Source: QHXQ01 sp036389375 (GTDB taxonomy: Bacteria; Acidobacteriota; Blastocatellia; Pyrinomonadales; Pyrinomonadaceae). Taken from it: 64,000 nt of DNA. The stretch covers positions 1-64,000 of the forward strand of contig DASVQA010000009.1 in assembly GCA_036389375.1 (NCBI GenBank), read 5' to 3'. Made by a program: the position numbers and the translations under genes. Shown piece by piece: positions 16,210 through 24,097 of the stretch; the stretch's first letter is position 1; every line of letters starts with the position of its first letter. The notes under the pieces are model-generated. The model did not search any database. It was given only the letters and a program-made list of their open reading frames with translations, and was not told the origin of the DNA.

Positions 16210-17220
16210 GGCCGCGACCGCGCCACCGCAGGATGAGCCTGCGCCCGCCGTGCAGCCGAAGCAGTGTGCGCCCGTCATGACGGGCTGCCCGGCGAACACG
16301 CCCCGGTCGAAATCGGCAATCGTCTGCGGAAGTTCGGGCGCGACGCCGAGTTCGAGCATCTGGTTGAAATCGCAGTCATAGAGTCGCCCTGTCCAGTCCA
16401 CGCTGACGAGACTGCGGCACATGAGACCTTCGACCGTGGCCGGATTGAACGCCTCGACGAGCTTACGCATATAACGCTCCTCGTTGCCGGAGCGGCGCAG
16501 ATAGTCGAGAAAGCGTTTGATGGGCATGTTCGTGATGGTGTAAAGACGGTTGAAGACTATCTGGTGGCGCGCGCGCAGTTCGCGTTTGAAGTCGCGCTCA
16601 ATCGCGTCCTGCGCGGGCGGCAGGAAAGCGCCGACCGGATTGTAGACGAGGTTGAGCAGCAAACCGCTGCCCGCGCGCCCGTAGCCGACCTCGTTCAGAC
16701 GTTTGAGCGCCTCAACCGATTTATTGAAGACGCCGTGCCCGCGCTGCGCGTCCGTCTGCTGTTCGAGGAAGTAAGGCAGGGACGAGACGACTTCAACTTC
16801 GTGCGCGCGGAAGAACGCCGGCAGGTCTTCCTGCCCCGGCTCGAACATCACCGTCAGATTGTGGCGCACCAGCACGTGCGCGGCGGCGCGGCGGGCCTCC
16901 GTAACGAGATAGCGGAACGAAGGATTAAGCTCCGGCGCTCCGCCCGTGATGTCGAGCGTGGGGATACGAAATCGCCTTATCGCTGCAAGCACCTGCTCGG
17001 CCGTTTCGCGGGTCATGCTTTCAGTGCGGCTGGGGCTGGCATCAACGTGGCAGTGCTTACAAGCCTGATTGCACAGCTTGCCGACGTTGACCTGCAAGGT
17101 CTCGACGCCGTCGGCGCGCCGCAGACGCGTGCCGTACGCCGCGAGTTTTTCGTCGAAGCTGTCTGCGCTGCGCGTCCGCGCAGAAGCGCCCGCTTGATTG
17201 ATGGGTAGTTCTTGAGCCAT
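16201..17220 (-). CDS. arsS: radical SAM/Cys-rich protein, arsenosugar biosynthesis ArsS-like
   Basis: 339 residues from the ATG at 17220; a GTG at 17223 is an alternative. The radical SAM cluster motif CNQACKHC (CxxxCxxC) lies near residue 50, inside LQVNVGKLCNQACKHCHVDA. TLDITGGAPELNP follows, and the C-terminus holds the family's Cys-rich tail (HCFGCTAGAGSSCGG). This matches the radical SAM/Cys-rich family (TIGR04167 type). A cyanobacterial member, ArsS, acts with ArsM to make the arsenosugar 5'-deoxyadenosyl intermediate. Some family members use selenocysteine in the tail; here all are Cys. It overlaps the upstream CMD-family gene by ATGA. No arsM is present in the window. Confidence 0.87.
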   Translation of the reverse strand: MAQELPINQAGASARTRSADSFDEKLAAYGTRLRRADGVETLQVNVGKLCNQACKHCHVDASPSRTESMTRETAEQVLAAIRRFRIPTLDITGGAPELNPSFRYLVTEARRAAAHVLVRHNLTVMFEPGQEDLPAFFRAHEVEVVSSLPYFLEQQTDAQRGHGVFNKSVEALKRLNEVGYGRAGSGLLLNLVYNPVGAFLPPAQDAIERDFKRELRARHQIVFNRLYTITNMPIKRFLDYLRRSGNEERYMRKLVEAFNPATVEGLMCRSLVSVDWTGRLYDCDFNQMLELGVAPELPQTIADFDRGVFAGQPVMTGAHCFGCTAGAGSSCGGAVAADK

Positions 17221-17549
17221 CACATCGAGACTTTATCTACGGAGTTGTGCGCTTGCAGCGCGTGGATGAGCGTCGCGCCGCCGCGTAGCGCCGAGGCCAT
17301 GTGAATCGCCTCGGTCATCTGCTCCATGTTCGACCCGGCTTCGAGGCACGCCTGCGAGTAAGCGTCTATGCAATAGGGGCATTGCAAGGCATGCGCGACC
17401 GCTAGTCCGATGAGCGCCTTCTCGCGCCGCGAGAGCGCCCCGTCTGCCTGACATGCCTGATACCACGCCATAAACTTCTCGAACAGGTCGGGGCGGTGCT
17501 TGCCGACCTCCGCGAAGCGCCCGAGGTCATCTTCTTCGTAATAGGCCAC
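17220..17549 (-). CDS. carboxymuconolactone decarboxylase/AhpD-like protein of arsenosugar loci
   Basis: 109 residues from the GTG at 17549, chosen because AAGGGAG lies 11 bases upstream. Extending to 17615 adds a poorly conserved basic stretch. The AhpD-like core is ALIGLAVAHALQCPYCIDAY, with the redox CxxC pair (CPYC) and downstream residues of the CMD family. Homologues next to ArsS-type radical SAM genes are annotated as peroxidase-like proteins of arsenosugar or selenodomain systems. Its TGA stop overlaps the ATG of the radical SAM gene, indicating translational coupling. Confidence 0.85.
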   Translation of the reverse strand: MAYYEEDDLGRFAEVGKHRPDLFEKFMAWYQACQADGALSRREKALIGLAVAHALQCPYCIDAYSQACLEAGSNMEQMTEAIHMASALRGGATLIHALQAHNSVDKVSM

Positions 17550-17645
17550 TGTGCAATACTCCCTTTGCCGGTTTCTGATCTTGGCTCGCACAGGTAGTAT
17601 CACTGCTCCGCTCAATGCGCAATCCGAAATCAGCGAACGATTATC

Positions 17646-18341
17646 ATGTCTCGCCCGGTTTGCATCATGATGGTCAAAGCGCCGCGCGCCGGCGCGGTCA
17701 AGACGCGCCTCGTGCCGCCGCTGTCGAGTTCTGAAGCTGCGACGCTCGCGGCCTGTTTCGCGCAGGACACGCTGGCGTGGGTGCGTCGTCTCGTGCCCGA
17801 AGTCATCGTGGCTTACGCCCCGGCGGATGGGCGCGCGCCGCTTGCAGCACTCTTTACGTCTGACAATCTACTCTGGTTTGAGCAGCGCGGCGCGGAACTC
17901 GGCGCGCGTCTTACATCGGCCGCGGCGCACGCCGCCGCACTCGGATGCAGCCCGATTATCATCATCGGCACGGATAGCCCCACGCTGCCGCCGGCTTATG
18001 TCGCGCGGGCCATTGATTCGCTCTCTGCCGGGGAGTCTGACATCACACTCGGCCCGACCGAAGACGGTGGCTACTATCTCGTCGGCCTACGGAAATTTTC
18101 CGACGGCCTCTTCCGTAACGTCGCATGGAGCACGCCGCAAGTCTTCAGTCAGACGGCCGGCAATGCCGCCCGCGCAGGACTGCGCCGGCTTGCGCTGCCG
18201 CGCTGGTACGACGTGGACACGCCCGCCGATCTTTTGCGCCTGCGCGCCGAACTCTGCACCGATGAAGCGGCCCGCACGCGCGCCCCGCACACTTATCAAT
18301 GGCTGCTTGCTCATGCCGCTTCATTACCGGCGTCAGCCTGA
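17646..18341 (+). CDS. TIGR04282-type glycosyltransferase (DUF2064)
   Basis: 231 residues. It begins with PVCIMMVKAPRAGAVKTRL, a nucleotidyltransferase/glycosyltransferase-A-like start, and contains IIIIGTDSPTLPPAYVARAI and LGPTEDGGYYLVGL, the hallmarks of DUF2064/CofC-like transferases. It ends with RWYDVDTPADLLRLR. This family (transferase 1, rSAM-associated) occurs with ArsS-type radical SAM genes. It is divergent from the CMD gene, and its last 9 bases overlap the 3' end of the convergent second glycosyltransferase. Likely cytoplasmic; sugar donor unknown. Confidence 0.88.
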   Translation: MSRPVCIMMVKAPRAGAVKTRLVPPLSSSEAATLAACFAQDTLAWVRRLVPEVIVAYAPADGRAPLAALFTSDNLLWFEQRGAELGARLTSAAAHAAALGCSPIIIIGTDSPTLPPAYVARAIDSLSAGESDITLGPTEDGGYYLVGLRKFSDGLFRNVAWSTPQVFSQTAGNAARAGLRRLALPRWYDVDTPADLLRLRAELCTDEAARTRAPHTYQWLLAHAASLPASA

Positions 18342-19112
18342 ACGTGCGCCCCGGCGAGCGGCGAACCAACGTCGTTTTATCCCGGTCTCAAGACCGCGAA
18401 TCGGCGTGTACAGCCGACCGAGCGTGCGCGGATGTACGCCGAGCCAGTAGAGCACCTGTAGGCCAGACCAGCGTGCGAAGGTGAGCGCGAAACTGCGCCC
18501 CTCGAAGCGGCGCGACGAAGTGGTGACACTAGCGGGCAGATGCAGCACACGCCCTATCTTTCGCAAACGCTGCACCAAGTCCAGGTCTTCAAAGATGGGA
18601 TAGGCCCGAAAGCCGCCGAGTTGTTGATAGGCTTCGCGCCGGACGAAGATGCCGGAGTCGCCGTAGCAGAGACCAAGCCGGCGCAGACGTGGGTAGAGCC
18701 AGGTGAGAAAGCGTGCGGCGGGCTGATCACCGGCGAAGATGACATGAAAGTTGCCGGCCACCACCGACGCATCGCCGAGGCTCTCAGCTATCAGCCCGAC
18801 GCAATCTGCCGCAGGCTGCGTGTCCGCGTGCAAGAACCACAAGGCGTCGGCGCGCGCCGCGCATGCGCCGACGTGCATCTGAAGCCCGCGCCCACGCTCG
18901 GACGTGAGCAAACGCACGCCGCGCCCGCGCACAACCTCGACCGTTTCATCCTGACTTCCGCCATCAACCACGATCACTTCGGCGTGATCCGCCGCTTTTA
19001 GCACGGCATCAAGCGTCTGCCCGATGGAGCGCGCCTCGTTGAGCGTGGGGATGATGATTGAAAGCGCCGGTGGCTCTGCCACCTGCGGGATATGCGCGGC
19101 TCGTTCATCCAT
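18333..19112 (-). CDS. TIGR04283-type family 2 glycosyltransferase
   Basis: 259 residues. A GT-A fold family 2 glycosyltransferase: LSIIIPTLNEARSIGQTLDA, VIVVDGGSQDETVEV, LWFLHADTQP (the DxD-equivalent HAD) and GDSGIFVRREAYQQLGGF, then FEDLDLVQRLRK. This is the transferase 2 family that accompanies ArsS-type radical SAM proteins. The C-terminal 40 residues are hydrophobic/basic (LQVLYWLGVHPRTLGRLY) and may bind the membrane. It overlaps the upstream desaturase-type gene by 8 bases and the convergent transferase 1 gene by 9. Confidence 0.88.
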   Translation of the reverse strand: MDERAAHIPQVAEPPALSIIIPTLNEARSIGQTLDAVLKAADHAEVIVVDGGSQDETVEVVRGRGVRLLTSERGRGLQMHVGACAARADALWFLHADTQPAADCVGLIAESLGDASVVAGNFHVIFAGDQPAARFLTWLYPRLRRLGLCYGDSGIFVRREAYQQLGGFRAYPIFEDLDLVQRLRKIGRVLHLPASVTTSSRRFEGRSFALTFARWSGLQVLYWLGVHPRTLGRLYTPIRGLETGIKRRWFAARRGARSG

Positions 19113-19950
19113 GCCGGATAACCTGTCTTACGTCGTCACCTACACGCGGCCACGGCGGACGTTCTGCGCCGAAGGGCAGCTTGAGCATGTTTACCAACCC
19201 GACCTCTTTCGGGTCGCGGTAAGCAGGCACGCCGATAGTGATCTGCTCCTGCGGCACATTCAATTTGAGCGTTCCGTGCAGCCAGTCCCACACAGTTAGC
19301 CCGCTCGACCAGTTCGAGTTCGTCTCCTCTTTCACCATTGAATGATGGATGCCGTGCATTCGTGGCGTAACAATGATGGCGTTCAATCGGCTTTCAATTT
19401 CAACGGGCAGTTCCACGTTTGCATGGTGGAACAGGATTGAGAGAAACAGGCCGGTCTGCCAGACCGACAGCGCACGGGGCGAGACGCCGAGCAGCAGAAT
19501 TTGGCCCGCCCGCCACGGAACTGAAAGCACAAGCTCTGCGAAGTGAAAGCGCAGAGCGGTCGAGGCGTCGAGGTCGAGGTCAACGTGATGCACTACATGG
19601 AAACGCCACAAGAAAGGCACACGATGCGTGAGCACATGCCACAGGTAGAGCGTGTAATCCAACAAGATGACGGCGAGCGCGACCTCCAACCATGCAGGCA
19701 GCCTGAACCGCTTGAGCAGGCCCCAACGGCGACGCTCCACCAGAGCAGATAGAGCCTCGGCCATCGGCTTCTCTGTTAGCTGAAGCGCGACGGCGCTCGC
19801 GGCGGCCACGGTGAGGTTGCGCGCCGCGCGCGTGAGTTTAGGTTCGACCGCACGCCGCAAAGCTCGGTGCCGCTCCAACCACAAGAGCAACCCGAACGCG
19901 CCGAGGACGAGCGGCGCGCTGACCCATGCTGACACCTTTTGTCTCTTCAC
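19105..19950 (-). CDS. sterol desaturase/fatty acid hydroxylase family protein
   Basis: 281 residues with several hydrophobic membrane segments (VLGAFGLLLWL near residue 15, LEVALAVILLDYTLYLWHVL near 90-110, VWQTGLFLSILFHHANVEL). The di-iron histidine motifs of the superfamily are present: HVLTHR, FHVVHHVD, FHHANVE and MHGIHHS. It would be an integral membrane di-iron oxygenase acting on a lipid. The stop overlaps the glycosyltransferase start, so they form one transcription unit. A link to arsenosugar phospholipid formation is possible but unproven. Confidence 0.87.
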   Translation of the reverse strand: MKRQKVSAWVSAPLVLGAFGLLLWLERHRALRRAVEPKLTRAARNLTVAAASAVALQLTEKPMAEALSALVERRRWGLLKRFRLPAWLEVALAVILLDYTLYLWHVLTHRVPFLWRFHVVHHVDLDLDASTALRFHFAELVLSVPWRAGQILLLGVSPRALSVWQTGLFLSILFHHANVELPVEIESRLNAIIVTPRMHGIHHSMVKEETNSNWSSGLTVWDWLHGTLKLNVPQEQITIGVPAYRDPKEVGLVNMLKLPFGAERPPWPRVGDDVRQVIRHG

Positions 19951-20297
19951 AGCGACGGCCTCCGATGCACACGAGCATCATGAAGCAACATTAGTGTATC
20001 TTCGATAATATAGAGCAAAGGAGCGTAAGGTAATAGGAGCAAGCGAGGGTGGCATTGCAGCGCAGAAGTTTTACTGCGCGCGCATTGATGGCCGGGCTGT
20101 GACGATGGCGCGCACAAGCGCCCGCGCATCTGTGCGTTGCCGATAAGCGATGTGGTCGCCATGCAGGCACGAGCGGACTGCGCGCCGGTAAGGCGGATAA
20201 GTCTATGGCCTGAATTTGGTAGTCTGGAAAATCGATCAGATACTGGCGGCTGGTATTGAGTCTCACGGAGGCGGAGTGCAGCTTGTAAACTAAGCGG
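19951..20297. other. gene-free region between the arsenosugar-type locus and the second RiPP cluster
   Basis: 347 bases, divergent spacer. Short frames exist on both strands without recognisable protein sequence. It must contain the promoter of the leftward desaturase/glycosyltransferase unit and probably that of the rightward P450 cluster; I cannot place either. Confidence 0.5.
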
Positions 20298-20435
20298 ATG
20301 ACAACCAGACCTGCAACTCGCCCTACGGGTTTCACTGTCCTTAGCTTATTTTTCTTATCTGGTACGGTTGCCAGTTTTCTGTCTTTCGTCTCGCTGCTCT
20401 TTTACCTGCGCAACGAGCACGGCTATGAGACTTGA
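20298..20435 (+). CDS. possible 45-residue single-span membrane protein
   Basis: A short frame starting with MTTRPATRPTGFTVLSLFFL. A basic N-terminus leads into a hydrophobic helix (residues about 11-36) and a charged tail (YLRNEHGYET). The composition is that of a real small inner-membrane protein, but there is no clear ribosome site. It lies 34 bases before the P450 gene and could belong to that cluster. No family recognised. Confidence 0.4.
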   Translation: MTTRPATRPTGFTVLSLFFLSGTVASFLSFVSLLFYLRNEHGYET

Positions 20436-20469
20436 ACCTTGTACCTCAACCCGTATCTGAAGCTTTACT

Positions 20470-21891
20470 ATGAGCCTATTGCCTAGCTCCATCCCGCGCG
20501 CGCCGGATGTCCAGCGGTTCTATGACGAGCCGCTGGGCTGGCTGGCCCGCACGCGGGCCGGCCTCGGCGACATCTTCGTGCTGCGCACGGGCGGGCCGCT
20601 CTTCTCACGGGCGCGCGACTGTGCAGGCGCGGTCGCCGTCTTCGGGCCGGCGTATCACCGCGCCGTACTCGGCGACATAGACCTCTACGCGCTGCCGGTC
20701 TCCGCCGCGCAGCACCTTGCGCTGCCGCCGCACCTGATTAACCTCAATCGCGGCCTGCACAGCATGCTTGGCGAGCAACACGCGCAGCATCAACGAGTGC
20801 TCATGCGTGTCTTGAGCGAGCGCAGCATCGCAGCGCAACACGACATGGTGCGTGCGGGGCTTGAGAAGTTCGTCCAAAGCTGGCAAGTCGGGCAGCGGAT
20901 CAGTCTTCTCAGCGAGATGCGGCGGCTGGCATTGCAAGTATCCGCCGGGCTGCTGTTCGGCAACCGTTATGCGGGCAGCTTTGAACTGGCCTCGATGCTG
21001 CAAGCCTATTTCCAGTTGCGCCGCGAGGCGGCAGCACCATTCAACCAGACGAATGAGACTTTGCGCGCAGAGGTCATCGCGCTCGGCACAACACTGGACG
21101 AAGCGCTGCGACGTTACATTCGTTGGTGTCGCCGGCCAGCGCGCGGCGCGGCGGACGGCATAATCACGCGACTTGCCAGCCTTGAGTTGGAGTCGGGCAG
21201 CCGACTCAGCGAGGATGAACTGGTCGCGCACAGTAATGTGCTGTTTATCTCAAGCAACGAGCCAATTGCGGTCGCGCTGACGTGGACGCTGCTCATCCTG
21301 TCTCAACTGCCAGGTCTGCGGCGCGCGCTGCGACACGAACTTGCGCAGGCGGAGCATACCGTAGCGCTGCCGGGCGCGGGGCAGACGGGCCGGCTGTCGC
21401 TGCTCGATACCGTCATCAATGAAAGCCTTCGGCTGTTAACGCCGAATGCGCTGATGGTACGTGTGACGACGCGCCCCGCAGAACTCAACGGCGTGCTGCT
21501 GCCGGCCCGCTGCGAGCTTGTCCTGTGTCCGTTCCTTGCGCATCGAGACGCCGAACGGTTTCCGCAGCCGCACGAATTTTGGCCGGCCCGCTGGCACACC
21601 ATCAAGCCTTCACCGTTTGAGTATTTCCCGTTTGGCGCTGGCGGGCACGCCTGCGTGGGGCGGCTCTTAGCCATGTCTCTACTCAAAGCAGCGTTGACGT
21701 TGATCATACCGCGCTATGAGTTGGTGCTGGCCGAAGATCAGGCGCTCGACTGGCGCATACACATCATGTTCATGCCGCGCACCGAACCGATCATGACGGT
21801 CGGCGCGGTTGGGGTAGAAACTCCGAAAGCGGGCCGGCTATGTGGGCCGCTCAACGAGCTAGTGAGTTTTGCTGCTTATAAAAAGTCTTGA
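20470..21891 (+). CDS. cytochrome P450, candidate RiPP aromatic cross-linking enzyme
   Basis: 473 residues, soluble, with all main P450 signatures. The I-helix region (NVLFISSNEPIAVALTWTLL) lacks the usual acid-Thr pair, as in some cross-linking P450s. The ExxR motif is ESLRLL, followed by the PERF-like FPQPHEFWPARW. The haem loop is FPFGAGGHACVGR with Cys at about residue 394. It lies 112 bases upstream of the precursor gene and is co-directional with the whole MNIO/B12-rSAM cluster. In the known aminopyruvatide pathway a P450 forms a biaryl bond between two Tyr of the precursor. By analogy this one may join Trp79 and Tyr81 of the precursor here. Functional assignment is inference; the family is certain. 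Confidence 0.9.
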   Translation: MSLLPSSIPRAPDVQRFYDEPLGWLARTRAGLGDIFVLRTGGPLFSRARDCAGAVAVFGPAYHRAVLGDIDLYALPVSAAQHLALPPHLINLNRGLHSMLGEQHAQHQRVLMRVLSERSIAAQHDMVRAGLEKFVQSWQVGQRISLLSEMRRLALQVSAGLLFGNRYAGSFELASMLQAYFQLRREAAAPFNQTNETLRAEVIALGTTLDEALRRYIRWCRRPARGAADGIITRLASLELESGSRLSEDELVAHSNVLFISSNEPIAVALTWTLLILSQLPGLRRALRHELAQAEHTVALPGAGQTGRLSLLDTVINESLRLLTPNALMVRVTTRPAELNGVLLPARCELVLCPFLAHRDAERFPQPHEFWPARWHTIKPSPFEYFPFGAGGHACVGRLLAMSLLKAALTLIIPRYELVLAEDQALDWRIHIMFMPRTEPIMTVGAVGVETPKAGRLCGPLNELVSFAAYKKS

Positions 21892-22003
21892 CTTTCGTCG
21901 TCATGCGCTGTTCAATAAGCCCGCTGTTTTTCCGTCAGCGTGATGATGTTGTGGCTACGTGCGAACACGCAACTGCAACATCGTCTAACTCAGAGGAGAA
22001 AAT

Positions 22004-22252
22004 ATGCCAACCTCAAAGAAGAGAGCCTCAACTAAGAAAGCCTCAGCCAAGAAAGCTTCAGCCAAGAAGGGCGCAGCAAAACAAGCGCCGACTGCCGCCG
22101 TGACAGGCGACAGGCTCAAGCTCAGCTTCCCTCTCAGTGCCAGTAAAGTTGCAGCCATCCAGCGTTGCGTCGCCAAAGGTAAACTGAGTGTGACGGTCAG
22201 CAAGGCCAGTCTCGCGGCCGGGCAGATCGGCGACCCCTGGCTCTACGACTAG
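22004..22252 (+). CDS. candidate RiPP precursor peptide ending in Trp-Leu-Tyr-Asp
   Basis: 82 residues, start preceded by an AGAGGAG site. Residues 1-30 are Lys/Ala/Ser-rich with repeats of KKASA, resembling a histone-H1-like tail. Residues 36-66 (RLKLSFPLSASKVAAIQRC, then VAKGKLSVTVSK) look like a folded or RRE-binding leader. The C-terminus is GQIGDPWLYD: Trp79, Leu80, Tyr81, Asp82. A small peptide between a P450 gene and DUF692/MNIO, RRE-partner and B12-rSAM genes is best read as their substrate. The C-terminal Asp fits the MNIO reaction known for aminopyruvatide, and Trp79/Tyr81 are the only aromatics of the tail. There is a single Cys (Cys55), so the Cys-directed MNIO chemistry seems less likely. 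Confidence 0.82.
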   Translation: MPTSKKRASTKKASAKKASAKKGAAKQAPTAAVTGDRLKLSFPLSASKVAAIQRCVAKGKLSVTVSKASLAAGQIGDPWLYD

Positions 22253-22347
22253 ACCCAAACCGGGCAAGTCGCCAGCCTCTTCCGCCTAACCTGCAACCTA
22301 GTTGTGCTCGCAGGTCGAGGCACTAACTCAACAGCACGAGCAAGCCG

Positions 22348-22374
22348 CCCGCGCTGCCTAAGCGGTGGCGCGGG
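22348..22374 (+). promoter_or_regulatory. hairpin between precursor and MNIO gene
   Basis: CCCGCGCTGCC (22348-22358) pairs with GGTGGCGCGGG (22364-22374), 11 base pairs including two G-U wobbles, loop TAAGC. It ends 17 bases before the preferred MNIO start and has no T-tract. Like the hairpin behind the lanthipeptide precursor, it could limit readthrough from the abundant precursor message to the enzyme genes. Confidence 0.45.
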
Positions 22375-22391
22375 TCAGGCTTGTTCTCAGG

Positions 22392-23255
22392 ATGAGTTGC
22401 GGCGTGGAATATCTGAACACTCCTGTTGACACAACTGCCATCGGCCTCGCCTACGGCCCGAATATCCCTGAATTCATTGCGACCAATCCAGGGTTGGTTG
22501 ATTACATCGAAGTGCCTTTCGAGCAGTTGCGCCACGCCCCGCACTTGAGTTCGCTGCAAGAGGCGATCCCCGTCGTGCTGCATTGCGCCAGCATGTCGGT
22601 CGCAGGCTTTGTGCCGCCCACCGAGGCCACGTTGGCGGCGATCAAACTTGAAGCAGAGCGGACACGGACGCCTTGGATCGGCGAGCACTTGGCCTTTGTC
22701 AACGCCGACGGCTTGCACGTGGATGCGGAGACGGTGGCCGGGCCGACGGCGCTCACCTACACGGTCTGTCCGCAGATGAGTGAAGAGACGGTTGAGCGCG
22801 TCGCGGCCAATCTGGCCGCATTGCAGCCCCATTTCGCCGCGCCGCTCATTCTGGAAAACTCTCCGCAATACTTCTCCATTCCCGGCAGCACGATGCCGAT
22901 GGTCGATTTCATCAACGCTGTCTCGGCCCGCAGCGATGTCGGCTTGCTGCTCGACCTGACACACTTCCTGATTACGATGCTGAACACAGGCAGCGACGCG
23001 GCCGAAGAGATCGGCCGCTTGCCGCTCGAACGCGTTGTCGAGATTCACGTTTCCGGGTTGAGTGTCCAATCGGGGGTCGCGTGGGACGATCATGCTACGC
23101 CCGCTCCGGCCGCTGTCTTTGATCTGCTTGAGCGCGTGCTGGAGCGCGCCCGCCCGCGCGCATTGACAGTGGAATACAACTGGTCGCCCAGTTTCCCGCA
23201 GACGATCCTGAAGTCGCACCTCGAACGCGTGCGCCGTGTGGTGGAGCGCGTATGA
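22392..23255 (+). CDS. DUF692 / multinuclear non-haem iron oxidative enzyme (MNIO)
   Basis: 287 residues from the ATG at 22392; a GTG at 22365 would add nine residues but lies in a hairpin. A TIM-barrel fold with the metal-ligand pattern of DUF692/MbnB: VVLHCASMSV, WIGEHLAF, LILENSPQYF, LLLDLTHFL, VVEIHVSG, WDDHATP and TVEYNWSPS. These supply the His, Asp and Glu ligands for two or three irons; all appear present. MNIOs oxidatively modify precursor peptides, mostly at Cys; in aminopyruvatide the MNIO acts on a C-terminal Asp. The precursor directly upstream ends in Asp. Its TGA overlaps the ATG of the partner gene at 23252. Confidence 0.93.
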   Translation: MSCGVEYLNTPVDTTAIGLAYGPNIPEFIATNPGLVDYIEVPFEQLRHAPHLSSLQEAIPVVLHCASMSVAGFVPPTEATLAAIKLEAERTRTPWIGEHLAFVNADGLHVDAETVAGPTALTYTVCPQMSEETVERVAANLAALQPHFAAPLILENSPQYFSIPGSTMPMVDFINAVSARSDVGLLLDLTHFLITMLNTGSDAAEEIGRLPLERVVEIHVSGLSVQSGVAWDDHATPAPAAVFDLLERVLERARPRALTVEYNWSPSFPQTILKSHLERVRRVVERV

Positions 23256-24097
23256 AGGCGAGCCGGGTGCATGCGGTTATCGCCGCCGGGCTTGAGCATC
23301 CGCATTTGCTGGCGCGCTGGCAGCGCGAACCCGACCTGCTGCGGCGCTGCGGCGTAGAACCTGACGCGCTTGATCTCGATGCCCTGTGGAAGTTCGCCGG
23401 CCTCACCGCCAAGGTGCGCCATAACGGGCTGCGGGCCGACCTGCCCTTAACCTTCCGCCTGTTGCACGTGGCCGGATTGGAGATCGAAGTCTTCGCCGCC
23501 TACGCCGCCTTTCGCACCGCAGGGGGCGCGCGCTACGCCGACACCACAGCGGCCAGAGCGCAAGACCTGTCGAACTTCCTAGAACACTGGCTCGATTTCA
23601 CGCGGCGTGAACACGCGCTGCTCTGGGACGTGCTCCGTTATGAACTCGCGCTCGCGCGGCTCAGCAAACTGACTGCACCTGTTCAACTGGCTGCGCCTGC
23701 GCCCGGCTTAACTTCCGCTGCGTCTTTGCCCGCACGGCCGCGCGCCGCGAGTGTGCCCCGCGTCTGCGGCCACATCAGCCTGCATGAGATGCGCTGCGAT
23801 CCGCGTCAGGTCGCGGCCCTATTACAGGAGAAGTCGCCCCGGCTCGCGGACGTAACGATGGGGTCGCGCTACTTCTGTTACTGGCGTCAGGGCGCGGCGG
23901 CCGAGCTACACATCCTTGAATTGGATGAACTGGGTTTTTACCTGCTCTCGCTCGCCGACGGCCAGCATTCAGTTGCGGACTTGAGCCGCCTGATTGGCGG
24001 CGGCAGCAGACCTGCAAAGGGATTGCTGACCGCGTTGGGCGAACTCGCATCTGTCGGCATCCTAGCGTTCACCAGAACTTCAGAACAGGTCACATGA
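23252..24097 (+). CDS. MNIO partner protein with RRE-like C-terminal domain
   Basis: 281 residues. The N-terminal half is helical (LWKFAGLTAKVRHNGLRADL, FLEHWLDFTRREHALLWDVL), as in the MbnC/DUF2063-like partners that accompany DUF692 enzymes. The C-terminal 90 residues contain LDELGFYLLSLADGQHSVAD followed by LSRLIGG and LGELASVGILAF. This beta-strand plus winged-helix pattern is typical of PqqD-like RiPP recognition elements. It probably binds the precursor leader and presents it to the MNIO. It overlaps both neighbours (ATGA at 23252 and at 24094), so three genes are translationally coupled. Confidence 0.82.
   Translation: MKASRVHAVIAAGLEHPHLLARWQREPDLLRRCGVEPDALDLDALWKFAGLTAKVRHNGLRADLPLTFRLLHVAGLEIEVFAAYAAFRTAGGARYADTTAARAQDLSNFLEHWLDFTRREHALLWDVLRYELALARLSKLTAPVQLAAPAPGLTSAASLPARPRAASVPRVCGHISLHEMRCDPRQVAALLQEKSPRLADVTMGSRYFCYWRQGAAAELHILELDELGFYLLSLADGQHSVADLSRLIGGGSRPAKGLLTALGELASVGILAFTRTSEQVT

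Noticed and set aside
16264..17208. 314-codon frame opposite the arsS-like gene
   Set aside because: Antisense shadow of a radical SAM gene with intact CxxxCxxC and Cys-rich tail.
16201..17549. Possible selenocysteine use in the radical SAM and CMD-family genes
   Set aside because: These families include selenoproteins, but all relevant positions here are ordinary Cys codons and no in-frame TGA is needed.
19991..20335. 114-codon leftward frame in the spacer before the P450 gene
   Set aside because: No recognisable domain, no ribosome site, and it overlaps the small membrane frame on the other strand.
22323..23219. 298-codon frame opposite the MNIO gene
   Set aside because: The plus-strand frame carries all DUF692 ligand motifs; the minus frame has none.
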